From positions 37,829,841-37,893,840 of the forward strand of contig OV884009.1 of assembly GCA_930367205.1 (NCBI GenBank): a DNA stretch of 64,000 nt. Direction: 5' to 3'. This document shows positions 48,396-61,190 of this stretch, piece by piece. The stretch is from Acanthosoma haemorrhoidale (Eukaryota > Arthropoda > Insecta > Hemiptera > Acanthosomatidae). The notes beneath the pieces were generated by a model that searched no databases, was not told where the DNA came from, and worked only from the letters and a program-made list of their open reading frames with translations. Position 1 is the first letter of the stretch; every line of letters begins with the position of its first letter. Made by a program: the position numbers and the translations under genes.

Positions 48396-51055
48396 TTGGC
48401 TCTAAATTGTCAATAATCAAACAGCTATTATCATTTTCTCAATAATTTGGGCGGTGTTACCGATCTTTTGGTTATCTTAACTCGCTTTCAAACAGCCTGA
48501 ACCTGCTGATCGCTAGAAGACGTAAACAGTGTACTCCATGACCTCTTAAGAGCTGCCATAAACGCTGCATAGAGATGATCTGGCTTGGTATAGTGAAGCC
48601 CCACTCCTGTAATTTTCTGCAGCGTACACGCTAATATCCTAAGAGTAACTAGTGATATAGTAATAATAATAATTAATATAATGATAGCAATTTCGAATAA
48701 TAAATATGAGTGCATTGCTTATTGTAATGTTGGCTTTGGTTAGTAAAAGAAAGATTTTTATAAGATTTATTAGTGGACAATGTTTCCACATACTATGCAT
48801 GTCTGCAATACATGCTCATAACATGAAAAAAAAAAAGGAGATGTTTAACATAGCGTTGTTATTAACAATAATACAAATAAGAGGTATATATAACTTTAAT
48901 GTAAATGGTTTTAATTCAAATTTTATTATTATAATAATTATTTAAATTTAAATGGTTTCAAGTCAAAAATACTGATTTGTCTGGCACCTTTTGCCTAGAT
49001 TTTAAGATTTCTCAAGTGAGAGGATGTATTTAAATCTTATATTATATCTGAGTCATATTTTTTTCCAATTTCAATGACACATTCAAGATTGAACGCAGAA
49101 TTTTATAGAATTTCAAAGATATTCCAAAAGAATAGAGCCAACACGTTTCAAGCCGTTTTAACTATTAACAGTTTTTATTTATTTATTGAAAAAGCGATAA
49201 ACGGAGATGAAGATGAATTAGACAATAAATAAAAGTTTTTTTTTCATTTTATGCGTGGGAGATAGTAATTTTATCTCAATAACAGGTTCCTAATAAAAGT
49301 ATATTCGCCATCACTTATCCTCGAAATGCGCATTTTCAATAAACTAATTAATAAATAAATAAACTAAGGAAAATTAATTGTGTAATAAACGATATTATTC
49401 TTATAATTACAGATAGCACCTTAATATATTGTTGTCCGAAAAATTTGTGACAATTCAAAACATTTCGAAACGACTTGTCAACGGGAGATTTTTATATATG
49501 CAGATCTGTGCCGTTCTGTCCCTTTGTATCGAAACAATTAGTAAAGCCTCCGCGAAACCTAAAAAAAAAACTTCAGAAAAGTTTTTGATAAATGATTACA
49601 ATGCCAAAATAAACAGTATAAATTACTCCACAAAAAAAAGTGGCTCACTTAGAAAAATTCAAATATTTGCTTCCTAATAGAACTATTTCGCCTTTCAATT
49701 CTTTTTTTATTAATATTAAACGTTCTCAGTTATAAGGGACGATAAATATAAAGGAAAATCACAATAAATATAAAAAAAATTATACAGAAATATCTGTTTT
49801 AATTCCTTAGTAACTGATCTCTAAAAAATTAGTAAAGGGTTTTTTTTTTATTTTAATTTAAAAAAATTGGTTTGACGGTCAAGGAAATAGCCCGTGTTGT
49901 TGCTTTGTCGAAGCCAAAGATGTGCAGCACTTGCATTGGGGTTACTTGAAACTGTCTCTCAGAGTTTTTTTGTGTTACCATCGTTAACTCGGGAGTCCTT
50001 AACAACTGGGAAAGGATATGAATTTTAAAGTATGAAAAGTTTCTTTATTGAGTTTCAAGTTTTTGAAAGTCAAGTTGATAATTGTGAGCTAAAATCATAT
50101 CTTATGCGCAATTCCATTCACTCGATGTGTACGGTTCACGGTCATCATAATAATAACTATTGAGCTGGGACTTGAAATCTTAATAATTAGAAAAAAAAAC
50201 GGAAAGAAAAAAACTATATTCTGGTACGGTAATCCTTTGCACGAGTAGATACAGACGAGATATCTAGAGCGTCCAAACACAGCTTTACTCAGCTCAGCAG
50301 TGTGAATGTCTATGATATGTTTGCGTATACAGGATGTTTATTAGAGGAAATAGGAAGAACAACAAGCACACCATTAAAAACAAAATCCATCTTAATTTTT
50401 TTTTTTAGCACGAAATGCTGTTTGGCTTAGCCAAACACTGGTGACATAGTAAGATAAGTCGACAAAAAATGACGAATTTGTTATTTTTGTTCAGAAACAA
50501 TTTGGAATTCGTATTTTATTTGTTAGATCTATTTTGGCTAAGTTCATTGATCCATAAATTCGCCCTTGAAAAGTATATTATTTTCTTTCTTATTATTGCT
50601 GAGAAGTTTAAATACAATTAATTTATTTTTAATTTCTATAATAACTTGAATAACAATACGTTCTCAGATTGGATCAAACTGTATTAGATTGGTCCAGTAT
50701 GTGGATATAGTTGGATTATGCTGAACTAATACTTTATAACTGTTTTTATTTAAGTTTAAATTTATTATTATGGTAGCGAAGTCACTCGAATGGCGGATTA
50801 TATCCAAGTCTATGTATATTCATAGTAAACATCCAAAGTTTTGTATTGCTTGTATTTGTATATAATAAAATTTTCTTTACAAATACAACTAATCATTAGG
50901 ACTACAATTTATAACAAGATACGTACAGAAAATTATATGTTTCGAAGCAACAATAATATAATTTCATAAATAAAAAGAAATGGAAAAACATTAAAAAGAG
51001 TGTTACAACAAACCTGCAAAAGACATTACATATTTTTAATTCACAAAACCCTTCA
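48396..51055. other. AT-rich DNA, no gene seen
   Basis: Nothing was recognised except a diverged dispersed motif at 48750-48790 (ATTTATTAGTGGACAATGTTTC) that matches 60950-60980. Confidence 0.35.
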
Positions 51056-51057
51056 GA

Positions 51058-51535
51058 GCGATCTTAATATTCCCTACATTCTTGAACTCATCCCTTCCAA
51101 GTTCATGAAATTTCATCGAAACCTATCCAACCACCCTAATCCTCTAGCACAGGCATTACACTTCGCCACTCATCCCTATAATCCTCCTCGAAGACTAAAG
51201 TTGACGTGGCCTCGTGGCCTGCTATAAATACGCGACAGTGGGAGTCCTGGCAATGGCCAGTTTCTCCAATCATGTCCTGAGCATCTGTGGCTCTAGCACT
51301 CTTGGTCCGCCTCCAATGACTCGTATCCAGGGACGCGGCTGGTGGGGGACTTTCCATGAATCCGCTTCCTCTTTTGCATACCATGTGGATTTGGGAGGTC
51401 TCTGGGCTGTTTGAAAATACTATACGAATGAGCGAGTGAATAAAGAATTGTAATAGGTATGACTGAGAACATTTATCACAATCGTTTATTGCCCAATAAG
51501 GCAAATTGTAATTTTATCGCAATAAAAAAGTTTAT
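51058..51535 (+). mobile_element. LINE family A 3' end, copy 3
   Basis: Coding remnant from 51095: KFMKFHRNLSNHPNPLAQAL, then HPYNPPRRLKLTWPRGLL and a stop at about 51223. The 3' UTR shared with copies 1 and 2 follows, ending in CCCAATAAGGCAAATTGTAA and an A-rich tail. It is 5'-truncated and inactive. Confidence 0.75.
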
Positions 51536-51721
51536 ATATATATATTTATTTTTTTTTATTTCATGAATAAAATCAATGTGTATTTTGTTCATGATGTTCT
51601 TAAATGCGGAAAATTCAGCTCTTCCATTTATGTAGATGTTTCGTCAATAAAAATATTAATTGGAGCGGCCTAAAATATTATTTTAATGTATTTACATAAT
51701 GAAGGTTATTGTAATTTTAAG

Positions 51722-51920
51722 GTGATGGTGCCCATCTTCGGGATGACAGACAGGCCATGAAGGCGGAGCTCAGCCCATAAAGTCAGCTGTAGGGAAATTT
51801 TCCCCGCGACAGGGGGAGGTGCCATGGAGTGGGGGTAGGGTGGGGGGTGAGACGAGGAGACTGAGAAGGGGTGCTTGAGTTGGTCAGTAGCTCGCTATCC
51901 CCCGCTCAGTCAACACGGAT
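51722..51920 (+). promoter_or_regulatory. GC-rich putative 5' UTR or promoter
   Basis: An abrupt GC- and G-rich stretch (for example GGGGGTAGGGTGGGGGGTGAG near 51830) lies in otherwise AT-rich DNA, directly upstream of the candidate first exon. There is no TATA box. The start of transcription cannot be set from the sequence. Confidence 0.4.
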
Positions 51921-52010
51921 ATGGCAGCTCCTATCATGGCCCCTGGCTACGTGTTCGGATCTTGTCTTGTCGACAAGAATTCACCCACTCCGTACTCGGA
52001 CGCTACTCAA
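51921..52010 (+). CDS. Candidate first coding exon of an unknown gene
   Basis: ATG at 51921 (context GATATGG) opens 30 codons, MAAPIMAPGYVFGSCLVDKN then SPTPYSDATQ, and ends exactly at a codon border with a strong donor GTAAGC at 52011. Base composition is GC-rich and codon-like compared with the AT-rich surroundings. No downstream exon is obvious in the remaining 12 kb, so it may have a long first intron reaching past the window. I do not recognise the protein. Confidence 0.45.
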
Positions 52011-52080
52011 GTAAGCTTAATACTAAATTTCTCATTCTAAATTTAAATGATTTTAAAAACAATTGGAAGTTTTGACAGTT

Positions 52081-53400
52081 CGCAGGATTTTTGAACTTAA
52101 TAGTTGTCAGCCGTCACTTTTACATTTTAACAATGTTTGAGGAGTACTGTCACTAACGAGTTTACAGTTGTTCTTAAAATCATTAGCATGATTTATCATT
52201 ATTTTTTATATTTCAGTGTTTTGTGATTTCTATGATGCTATGTGCCCTTATGTGTTTAATATCGGTCCCGAATATATCTCAATCTTAAGTTACTTTAAAA
52301 TCTTTATAAATATTAATGGCTGTTAAGTTATATACGATCTTATTTAATTGTAAATTTGAGGAAGCACTTCTATATGAAAGAAAATGTAGTAAATAATGGG
52401 CTTTGTGGATGTTAGTTACACTTTTTAAACGGATATATGCGCCAACGTAAAAAACAAGACAATAATTAACTTTTTGTTGAAATCGATGTATAATTTCCTG
52501 AGAAACCCTACATCTCAAGAGCATTGAATTCTCCCAGGTTGGTATTTTTTTTTGGCCTATCGCATACGCATTATAAGTAAACATTTTGTTTTTTTATATT
52601 ACTCTTATTGTTATTAATTATGCTATTTTAATGCGTTCCTATCTTGTGCCTGTTTTGAAAAAAAAAAAAAAAATTAGAAAAATCAATTTAAATAAAGTGA
52701 ACTATGGAGATATGACTGCTTGAGGCCATTGTTCGGAAGGAGCACATCGCCCGGAAATTGTTGTCAAATTGTTCTAGACCGGGGAAGGTGTCCTCCCAAT
52801 GCTGCCAACCTTCAAGTTCAATGCTCTTCTTCCTATCCTCCCCCACCTCCTTGCCCTCTGCCCTCCCCGTCTCCATCATCAACCATCAGGCACACCAACC
52901 TAATTACTGTCGTCGCAGAACAAATGGTCAAATCTCATTAAATAATCAGTCAATCAGTTATGCCAACATTATCTGCCCCATTCTAATAGGCCAGTATTTT
53001 TTTCCGAGGTTAACCTTTTTGTTTTAAAGGCAGGTAATATTGATCTTTCTATGAGAGTAAGGCTTATTTGAGCAGAATTTTTTTAAACAGATTTAACTTC
53101 CAAGTACGATAAATCGAATGTAAAAGTTAAAAATATGGAAGGGGATGTCTTTCGTCATCTCATTAGTCAACATAACTGTTTTATTTAGGAGAAAAATACC
53201 CAAATCTCACTAAGCAGACATGTAAAAATTTTCTTATTTTTCGGATTATTAGTACAGTAGATAGTACAGAGACACATAAGCAGGTATTTATTGATGTTAG
53301 AACATAAGCTTGGAGTCTCTCAAATCAAATTTTTTCATTGATCATCCTCTCAGTCAACATTATTGTTGTTGTTGCTTCTAAATATTTAAATTCATGTATC
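52081..53400. other. Intergenic or intronic DNA with one GC-richer patch
   Basis: A GC-richer patch at 52700-52915 is open in several frames on both strands. None reads like a known protein and no clear splice sites frame it. The rest is AT-rich. Confidence 0.3.
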
Positions 53401-53410
53401 TAAATTGTAG

Positions 53411-53443
53411 TCTCGATGATGCCTGTATAGGCGAAACGTTGAC
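53411..53443 (+). repeat. Dispersed hammerhead-like motif
   Basis: TCTCGATGATGCCTGTATAG followed by GCGAAACGTTG, with a GCCT/AGGC hairpin. It is close to the motif at 44682. Confidence 0.5.
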
Positions 53444-56400
53444 TGAATGGCGTACGTATAAATATATATATATATATTTAGAAGATTTATATTGAGAGAC
53501 TACGAGCTTTTTTCGTAAAAAAAGTAAATTATTTTTGCTAACATCCATTAATTTTCTGTAGCATAATTTTAGGTTCCCTCAATTTCGAACATATCCTGAT
53601 TACTTCAATGATCCGATCGAAAATAGATATAAACCAATATCTTACTTGTAAAAAAAAAATTAGAAATAATTATTTCATAAATTAATTTGAATAATCCGTT
53701 AAACCAAAACGTGGTACAGATTTATTATTATTATTATTATTAATGACAATTAAAGTCTAGAAAATTTGCGTGTATAAAAAAAAATTATCACCGCATATCA
53801 ATGCTAAGAGGGTCATTAGCACTGTTCTAAATGTGACAGACAAACAAATGGATGTAATTAACAAGCTTATTATAACACTTAACTATGTTTTCAATAAATA
53901 CATTGTTTTATGTTTATAAGTATGTAAGTATATTATCTAAAACTCGCTCCAGTTACAGATTTCCTGGTTGAACTTGATCAAATGTATTCATAACCTCAAA
54001 ACACAATAATTAATATTTATAACAATTTTTAGATTTTCTCAAAAACTTTAAGGACGAATTTTAATTCTACAAGGTTTATTATTAAAGTATTAATAAAACG
54101 AATGAGAAGGCCACTAGTAGAATTTTGAATAAATTTTAGGGGCTGTTTTTTGTTGTTTTTTTCAGCCTGGTGTATTTTCTGGTTTGAGCTCCCAAGCTAA
54201 CGTAATGAAATTTACAGGTCACATTTGTTATTGCGAAAACAACAGACATTTTTATAAAGCTTCATTGCCTATTATTAATTAATTCGTTTATCGTTATTAC
54301 CGAGTGTATAAAGTTATTTTATTATAATTTTGAGTGGGGCGTGAAATGTATGATCTCGACGTTTTGATCGAACTGTCTTAACGAGGATATTCTGAGAGGA
54401 GTATTTTTAACTGTAGATAAGGGCGAATAAATACGTAGTCGCAATAAAAAAAATAAAAAAATTACCATGAGGTCATAACGATGACGTATTAATTTGGAAA
54501 TTATGTCAGTGCCCCGGCAGAGATACGTTGCATATGGCTCTCTCTTCTCGAGTGTCTTAACTCTTATCGCGTTTTAATGTTTATTTGTTGTTGGATGGTT
54601 TTTATCAAGCATTCCCTCAAACGGTACTCCAATCTTTGTAGAAAAAAAAAATGTTTTTAGAATATTAATGTGCGTGTATACCCGAAATGTAAAAATCGAG
54701 TTTGTGTTGTAAGTCTGAATTTTTCTTTAATTTAAAGTTAATTAAAAAATGAATTGTACTTTTTCTAAGAAACATTATCGAAATATATTTGAATTCTGGG
54801 ACGAGTCTCCGCGTCAGTTTCCTGATAACTCATTAAATGATTGTGAAACCTAAATTAAACCATCTCTTTCAATCTAACACCTCATTCTATATAACCCATC
54901 GGGCTGCGGTTACGGTCAATTTGTAATTACTACTAAGTGTATAATATATAATACACGCCAAAGATGCTACTAAGGTCGGGTATGGAGAGAAGATTAAGCG
55001 TGGGGACGATGAAAGTTGAGATGGTTGGGCGAGATGATGTAAAATCCTCTCGTTGGCGCTGAAGTCTGGAACAAGGATCCCGGAGGAAGCTCCAGGATGA
55101 GAGTAAATAACCTGGACTTCGAGATCTTTAATTCTATACTCCACTGAATACGATATATTAATTTTTTAATTATGAAATAATTAAATAATAATCCTTCATT
55201 ATTCAAAATACTATCCCCTTATTAGATCAGTTTCAATGACTTTTTGTAAATATAGTTCAAAAATATCAAAAACGAATTACATATTATTAATCGTGGCGTC
55301 GAAATTTTTAGTATGATACGCTATTCCACATAATAAAAAAATATAATATACACTAATTTGAAAGAGGTTGATTATGTTTAAAATATGTGCCTGACATCAT
55401 TCTTGAACTTTTATTAATCATTCGTTTGTTACTACGTTTCAGGTGGGCATCAGTCCATCCTCATACAACATTAGTTGTGTCGTTAAAAATAAACGAGGAA
55501 TAAATTACTCCACTAATTAAAATAAAGGTCTCACCTTTTAAAAATAATAAAAAAACCTGTTACTAACAAATAATTAATTGAAGTCAAATCGGATCTCTGT
55601 GTAAAACTTTGTCTCTAGGGTGAACACAAGGGACAACCGGAACAGGCGTACAATGAAAGGGGGAAAACGTATGGATTTTTGAAAAAAACCAGCACTCAAA
55701 AATTCCGTGCCGCTGATTTTTCAACTCCACAGTTACCTCGGCGCATCGTTATGTATCAGCAGCTATGTGTCATCTCAAGGGTGTTCCGTATATGTTCCGC
55801 CTGTGTTTTATTAAAGCATAAAATCGTCCAGTTCCCTGATCGTGTAAATGTGCAATGGCGGCCCTAATTAAAATCAGGTACGTCAATTACCTGAGAGGTT
55901 TCCGTCACCTTCGACTAGTCTTGATATATCGGTTGCCATGACGGACAACTCTAATCCAATTACCTTAGAGCTGTAATTGCCGAAGCCGAAAAAAGATAAA
56001 GAATCCCTAGTTCGAATGTCTTTTGTTACGTACAAAAGTTCTGTCTATATTACGTCAGTGATTATGCTTAAGTTTCTAAACTAAATTAAGAGAAAAAGAA
56101 AATACTAAATACTAAAAGTAATCTGCCCTGTTTCGCTCCCTTAAATTTCTCAAGTCATAAAAAAAGAAAATATTTCAAATTCTGATTTTTTTCAAGTTGT
56201 TGAGGACATTTAAGTCGATTACTTTGAAAGAATTCCTCAGAATAAAGTTTTATCAGTCAGACGCGTATTTAATGTCACCCTATCTAGTTTTTATAGTTTC
56301 CGTTAATGTGTTACCTATTAACTCTTTTTTTTTAAGAGACAGTATTTTTACAAAAACACCGAGTACATTTTTCACAACTTATTAAATGAGTATTCCGTAT

Positions 56401-56450
56401 CTGATATTGTTTCTTATCTTTGCATGTAATGCCCAAAATACAATTCAAAT
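53444..56450. other. AT-rich DNA, no gene seen
   Basis: It contains short AT and ATT microsatellites (53462-53478, 53724-53743). GC-richer patches at 54955-55125 and 55620-55860 hold short ORFs that I cannot assign. Confidence 0.3.
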
Positions 56451-56454
56451 AAAA

Positions 56455-56610
56455 ATGTTTAGAAAGTTTTTTATTGAAAAATTACAATTTCCTCAGTCAG
56501 CATTAATAATTGTGATTTAAGATCATCCGTTCCTTATAGATTGTTTCACTCACTTCGTATGCACAGTTTAAACGTATACCAACATTCATACAGTATAAAA
56601 TAAAAACTGT
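56455..56610 (-). mobile_element. LINE family A-like 3' end, antisense
   Basis: The plus strand reads AAATTACAATTTCCTCAGTC, then AGCATTAATAATTGTGATTT, homologous to 7205-7250. It is a diverged truncated copy. Confidence 0.5.
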
Positions 56611-57799
56611 ATTCGGTAAAAATAAAACAAGATTCATATTACGGTATTTTTGATCAGCTATCCCAAGGAACTAGAAGTGGCACAGTCGAATTCATATTTT
56701 TCACCAGATTTGTACTTCGTCCGCCATTTATTTATTTATTAGCTTTGTGCTGATAATGCCATCACTTTAAATAATTATCAGGCGGAGATATTTTGTCAGA
56801 GCCTGGACTAGAACCACTAAGTTAAATATCATTAGGCCTTCGGAACAGCGTTTCCCAGGTTTGGTGTCTATACGTTTGTCCACTTCTTTTGAAGTCGCAG
56901 TGACATATTGTAAAAAAAAGAAAATATATTAACAATGTTTCTCCATAAAAGGGTTTTTATCACTGATCCAAGCCAGCCGTGTGGTGCCATTTCTTTGTGA
57001 TAAAAAATAATCAAAACGTCTCGACTACGTTCTCTTAAGGTAGGACAATCGACTGCGCACTCCTGACTCATGTGATATCCCTATTCCTCGTGTGTCATTC
57101 CTGATATAGAACAGAAGAAATAATATTACTTATTCTAAAGTTTTATTTCTTTAGACTAAAATCTCCGATTATTGAACATTTGACAAGAATATGCCAATAT
57201 AATGATTTTCAATAAGTGAGAGGCTTTACTTTCATTTGTCTGTATCTTCTACAAACGAGATCCTACAAATGCTCCAATTGATATAAATTTTGAAGGGATA
57301 TTATATCAACCTATAATAAGAAAATATAAAATAAAAAAAACCAGGGAATATTCTGATTAGTTTTTAGTTACAATACAATCACGGGAAGTTAACAAAAAAA
57401 AAAGAAGTTGTGTCCGTTTCGTTTTGAGATTTCTCAAACCTCAACTCAGAATCTATGTAAGATTTTTGAGTATATATTTTCAAAACATGTCCTCTGGATT
57501 CAGATTTAGAATTTCAATACGGCAGTAAAGCATAAGATGCCGATCAAGGGTTTCGTTTCCAAGTGACCAGTTGGATTTACGAACCATTGCTTTGAACTGT
57601 TTTTTTTTTTTTTTTTTAGATTTTTGTACTATAGCATTAGTGAACATAACTGAATGTTTATCATTGTCATGTTATTATTACTAAAAAATATGTGGATACA
57701 TCTTACCTACTTAATTCCCATCATACTTCTAGCTTAGGGAAAAGGAGGCGGAAAAAAATATTTCGGTTGTAACGATTAATTTGACCGCATCGTTTCACA
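56611..57799. other. AT-rich DNA
   Basis: Nothing was recognised. Confidence 0.3.
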
Positions 57800-57901
57800 A
57801 TTTTTACCTAATTCTAATTTGATTTAATCTCCTGGTTCTGCAGATCCCTGATTTTTACCTAATTCTAATTTGATTTAATCTCCTGGTTCTGCAGATCCCT
57901 G
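57800..57901 (+). repeat. Perfect tandem duplication of 51 bp
   Basis: Two adjacent copies of a 51-bp segment starting ATTTTTACCTAATTC and ending CAGATCCCTG, with a 9-base start of a third. Confidence 0.95.
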
Positions 57902-59200
57902 ATTTTTACTTCTGCTCTCAAATAACTTCTCTTATCTTTACACTCATTATTTGGAATTAGTCCGTCTTCTGTTTCCTAGCGCGAATCGGCTAAATTCGAT
58001 CCCCTCCATCTTCAAATTTCTCCGATTCATATATACCCTTCCCAGCCAGCAAAAACTTCTTCATGGAATTCTAGTTAACTGTAAATCTAAGAACTACAAA
58101 GAAAACGAAATGTGAAGGTTTTCTCACAATTACGGTAAGGGTGGTCAGACCAAGAGTTGTTAAAACATGTCAAACTTTTTTTTGTCTAGGTTGGGAATTC
58201 CATTTACCTGAGTAAAACCGCCTACTGAGTACTAGCACCGAATGGAAGGGGTTCTAAAAGGCTAAACCCAAATGTACACAAGCACTAGCCAATAACTGGG
58301 CTTGGGTCAATCTGACCCGTTTATGGGTTAATGATTTTTTTTTCCACGTGGTTAAGGGCATATTAATGGTGTTAAAACTAAACGAATTTTAAAGCTATTC
58401 AAAAACAGAAAGAATTGATAAGTAAGGATATATGTTTAGTGTTTTAGTTATCGTTGTTTTTATTTGTTGGAACGGTGATTTGACAACAAATAATATGATG
58501 ACTTTTCGATAAAAAATACGGAGCCGTTTTTTTTTTTTCATTTAATTTGTTTAATTAATACTGAAACCGACTCCCACGATTATCTCATAATATTGTTTCT
58601 TCACTTTATACTTACTTTATTACATTTATATATATGTATTAAAAAAAAATTTAGTTCATGATACAAATTTTAGTCGATACAAAGTAGTTATTGTATCCAT
58701 TTTGTTTTCGTCAATAAGAAAACTGTTTTATATCATGACGAAATCTAGGTTTAATGATCCGAAATGGCAATGGAATTGGACCTCCACTTAAAGCGATCCG
58801 GTAAGACATGTTGATGGAAATAAATGAGAAAATGGAAATAAAAAAGGAATTGGAAAATGAGGCGACGAACCAAGGCTTCGCGGGTGGCTGACCTTGCGCC
58901 GCCCTGCTAAGCTACAAATTCCCTAGAGCACATATCGTTTTCGATAACTTCATCATAATTTTTGCTTTTATGGAGTGGTCTTGACCGCGTTTTAGGAACA
59001 TTTGGTATGTTCAATTAATTTATAGTAGAAAGAATCGCTGGAGTAAACTCGAAACTGGTGGTGGTGCAATGTTAGTTCACTGAACACAATAAAAAAAATA
59101 TGACTATTTAAGTTTATTTACTCATTCAACATTAAAAGTATCTACCCCTAGTTCTACTACTAGATTATTAGAAAAGTATTTGTAAATAAGACTAGTCTAG
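57902..59200. other. AT-rich DNA
   Basis: Nothing was recognised. Confidence 0.3.
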
Positions 59201-59204
59201 ACTT

Positions 59205-59320
59205 TTTTTATTAGTAAAATTACAATTTGTTAATGCAGTATTAATAATTGAGCTTGAAGAGCTCATTCCTAATTTTTAAATACCAGCCAATATTCAATAC
59301 CATATGTACATACAAAATAT
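59205..59320 (-). mobile_element. LINE family A-like 3' end, antisense
   Basis: AAAATTACAATTTGTTAATG then CAGTATTAATAATTGAGCTT matches the 7205-7250 and 56480-56520 copies. Confidence 0.5.
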
Positions 59321-59599
59321 CCCCCATGCCCAAAGGATTCCCTCAGCAAAGCTCGTGGAGAAATCCGGGTCAAAGAAGCCCCCCCCCTCTCTCTCTCTCC
59401 GACCGTTTTACTGTATGGTGAAGGCCAGATAGAGTGCAAGAAAGCCGCAGACGCTCAGGACAGTGGATACGTGTATACAATAGATCGTGAGGCTTTGGTG
59501 GCAAGGGGGATTACCTGGATGAGAATTTCAAAAACTAATAAAAATACTAAGTTATTTACTCCTTAAAATATACCCCCATGGAAACAATATATTCGGATA

Positions 59600-59811
59600 T
59601 ACGAATCGGGGCAGTTTTAAGTATTTAGACCTGATCGAGGTGTTCCTTTAAGCGCATTCCCATCATTAAAGCGTTTTAACCAAAGCGCTGCCACATTTCC
59701 GCGCAGAAGCTCTTCACCTTTCTCAAATTTCGGCTGCATCCTTTGAACTAAATGCTTTATTTCCAGCAGTGCATTATAAAACCACTGATTCGTTTGATTT
59801 TTTTTCCACAA
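59600..59811 (-). pseudogene. Mariner-like transposase N-terminal relic
   Basis: The minus-strand frame reads IKHLVQRMQPKFEKGEELL, then ALWLKRFNDGN and TPRSG. This resembles the end of the helix-turn-helix region of mariner transposases (WF.RF..G...L.D.PRSGRP). It is short, lacks the DDD/E catalytic domain and is diverged, so the call is tentative. Confidence 0.35.
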
Positions 59812-59819
59812 TAAATAAG

Positions 59820-60720
59820 GCTTAAGTCCACAAGAAAATGACCTGAGTCCATTTTCTTATAAAGATTCCAATTTCAAAAATCCATTATTAGAGAAATTCA
59901 AACAGAAAATTTACATCAAAAAGAGATTGACACATATTTTATTACGATAGTGTAACTTGTCAATATATTTTAACCATTTTATTCTTTGTTGTATCACTTA
60001 CTGTGTAAAACACTGTTCCTTAAGAATTTACAAGTCTCAAACCGCTCTATATCGATGATAGTGATCAGTGCTTGGTGCTAAGCCACCACATCAGTGCGTG
60101 TATTTTAGTGCATATGTATCTATTGTTTTTTAAAAAAATAATAAAGATTTAATTATTATTCTTTAACTCTTATCTTGAAATAACTTCATATTATTCTGAT
60201 AACTAAAAGTGCTTGTAAAGTAGCTGATCGATATCTTAGTTTTTTTTTTTTTTTCGTTTATCGCCTTTAATCTTAACCATGGGATAAAATGAGAACTTAA
60301 ATTGCTTCTGAGTGACTTTCAAGTCCTAAAGTTAGTGAAACAGGTCCGGTTATATTCACGTTTGATTATTTGTTCGTTATTTATCTGATTTAGGCACTAA
60401 TTAGCATATTTTAAGGTATACCTTCAAAATTACAGATTCTTGTTACTCCTGGGTTATGGTTTAAAATGATTTATGTATTAAACGTTCCCCTCTCCAACAT
60501 GTATTATTTTACAAACAAGTGGTAATAATTCATCTTTAAATATCCCTAGAAAAATATTGGTAATTTATAGCAATTCACATGTATACTAGAACAATTATCG
60601 AGTGAGGTGAAGTGAAACGTACTCTTGGGGCCGTTGGCGGAGGGTTTTAGAAATTTCAGCTGTAAAGCACGGAGTGGGTTGGGCGACGGAGCAAGGACCA
60701 AGTCACGAAGTTATTATCTG
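59820..60720. other. AT-rich DNA
   Basis: Nothing was recognised. Confidence 0.3.
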
Positions 60721-60727
60721 CACAATC

Positions 60728-60848
60728 GTTCCAAGCGAGTATTATCATAGTGACTGCTCCTAGTTCCAAGCGAGTATTATCATAGTGAAACTGCTCCTAG
60801 TTCCAAGCAAGTATTATCATAGTGAAACTGCTCCTAGTTCCAAGCTAG
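60728..60848 (+). repeat. Minisatellite, 3.3 copies of a 35-37-bp unit
   Basis: Units start GTTCCAAGCGAGTATTATCA at 60728, 60763 and 60800, with a partial unit at 60837. They differ by small changes such as GACTG versus GAAACTG. Confidence 0.95.
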
Positions 60849-60939
60849 ATCCTGTCAAAAATTATTTCAGCTCATTAGGAGTAGTTATAAATACATTTAC
60901 ATACGAGTGGGTTATTTTAGCTCAGGCTTATGAGAAAAG

Positions 60940-61190
60940 ATGATAGATTTTCATAAAATTTATTAGTGGACGACGTTTCGACACACTTCAGATGTTTGCA
61001 TCAAGTCTTAGAGGGCGAGAGGTGGTAAGAGGTATATACTACTATATAGTATATACTATATACTGCTTAAACCATATACTAGCAGAATGGAAACATTTAT
61101 TTACTGCCATGGTTTGAGCAATCTTTCCAAGTATCTCTTACTAAGACCCTAGGACCTGATGTAGAGCTACATAGTATCTCGAAACCTTGC
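60940..61190. repeat. Pair of dispersed hammerhead-like motifs in opposite orientation
   Basis: On the minus strand at 60950-61015: GATGCAAACATCTGAAGTGT then GTCGAAACGTCGTCCACTAA. On the plus strand at 61152-61190: ACCTGATGTAGAGCTACATA then GTATCTCGAAACC, where TGTAG pairs with CTACA. A self-complementary TATATACTA/TAGTATATA stretch lies between them. Confidence 0.45.
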
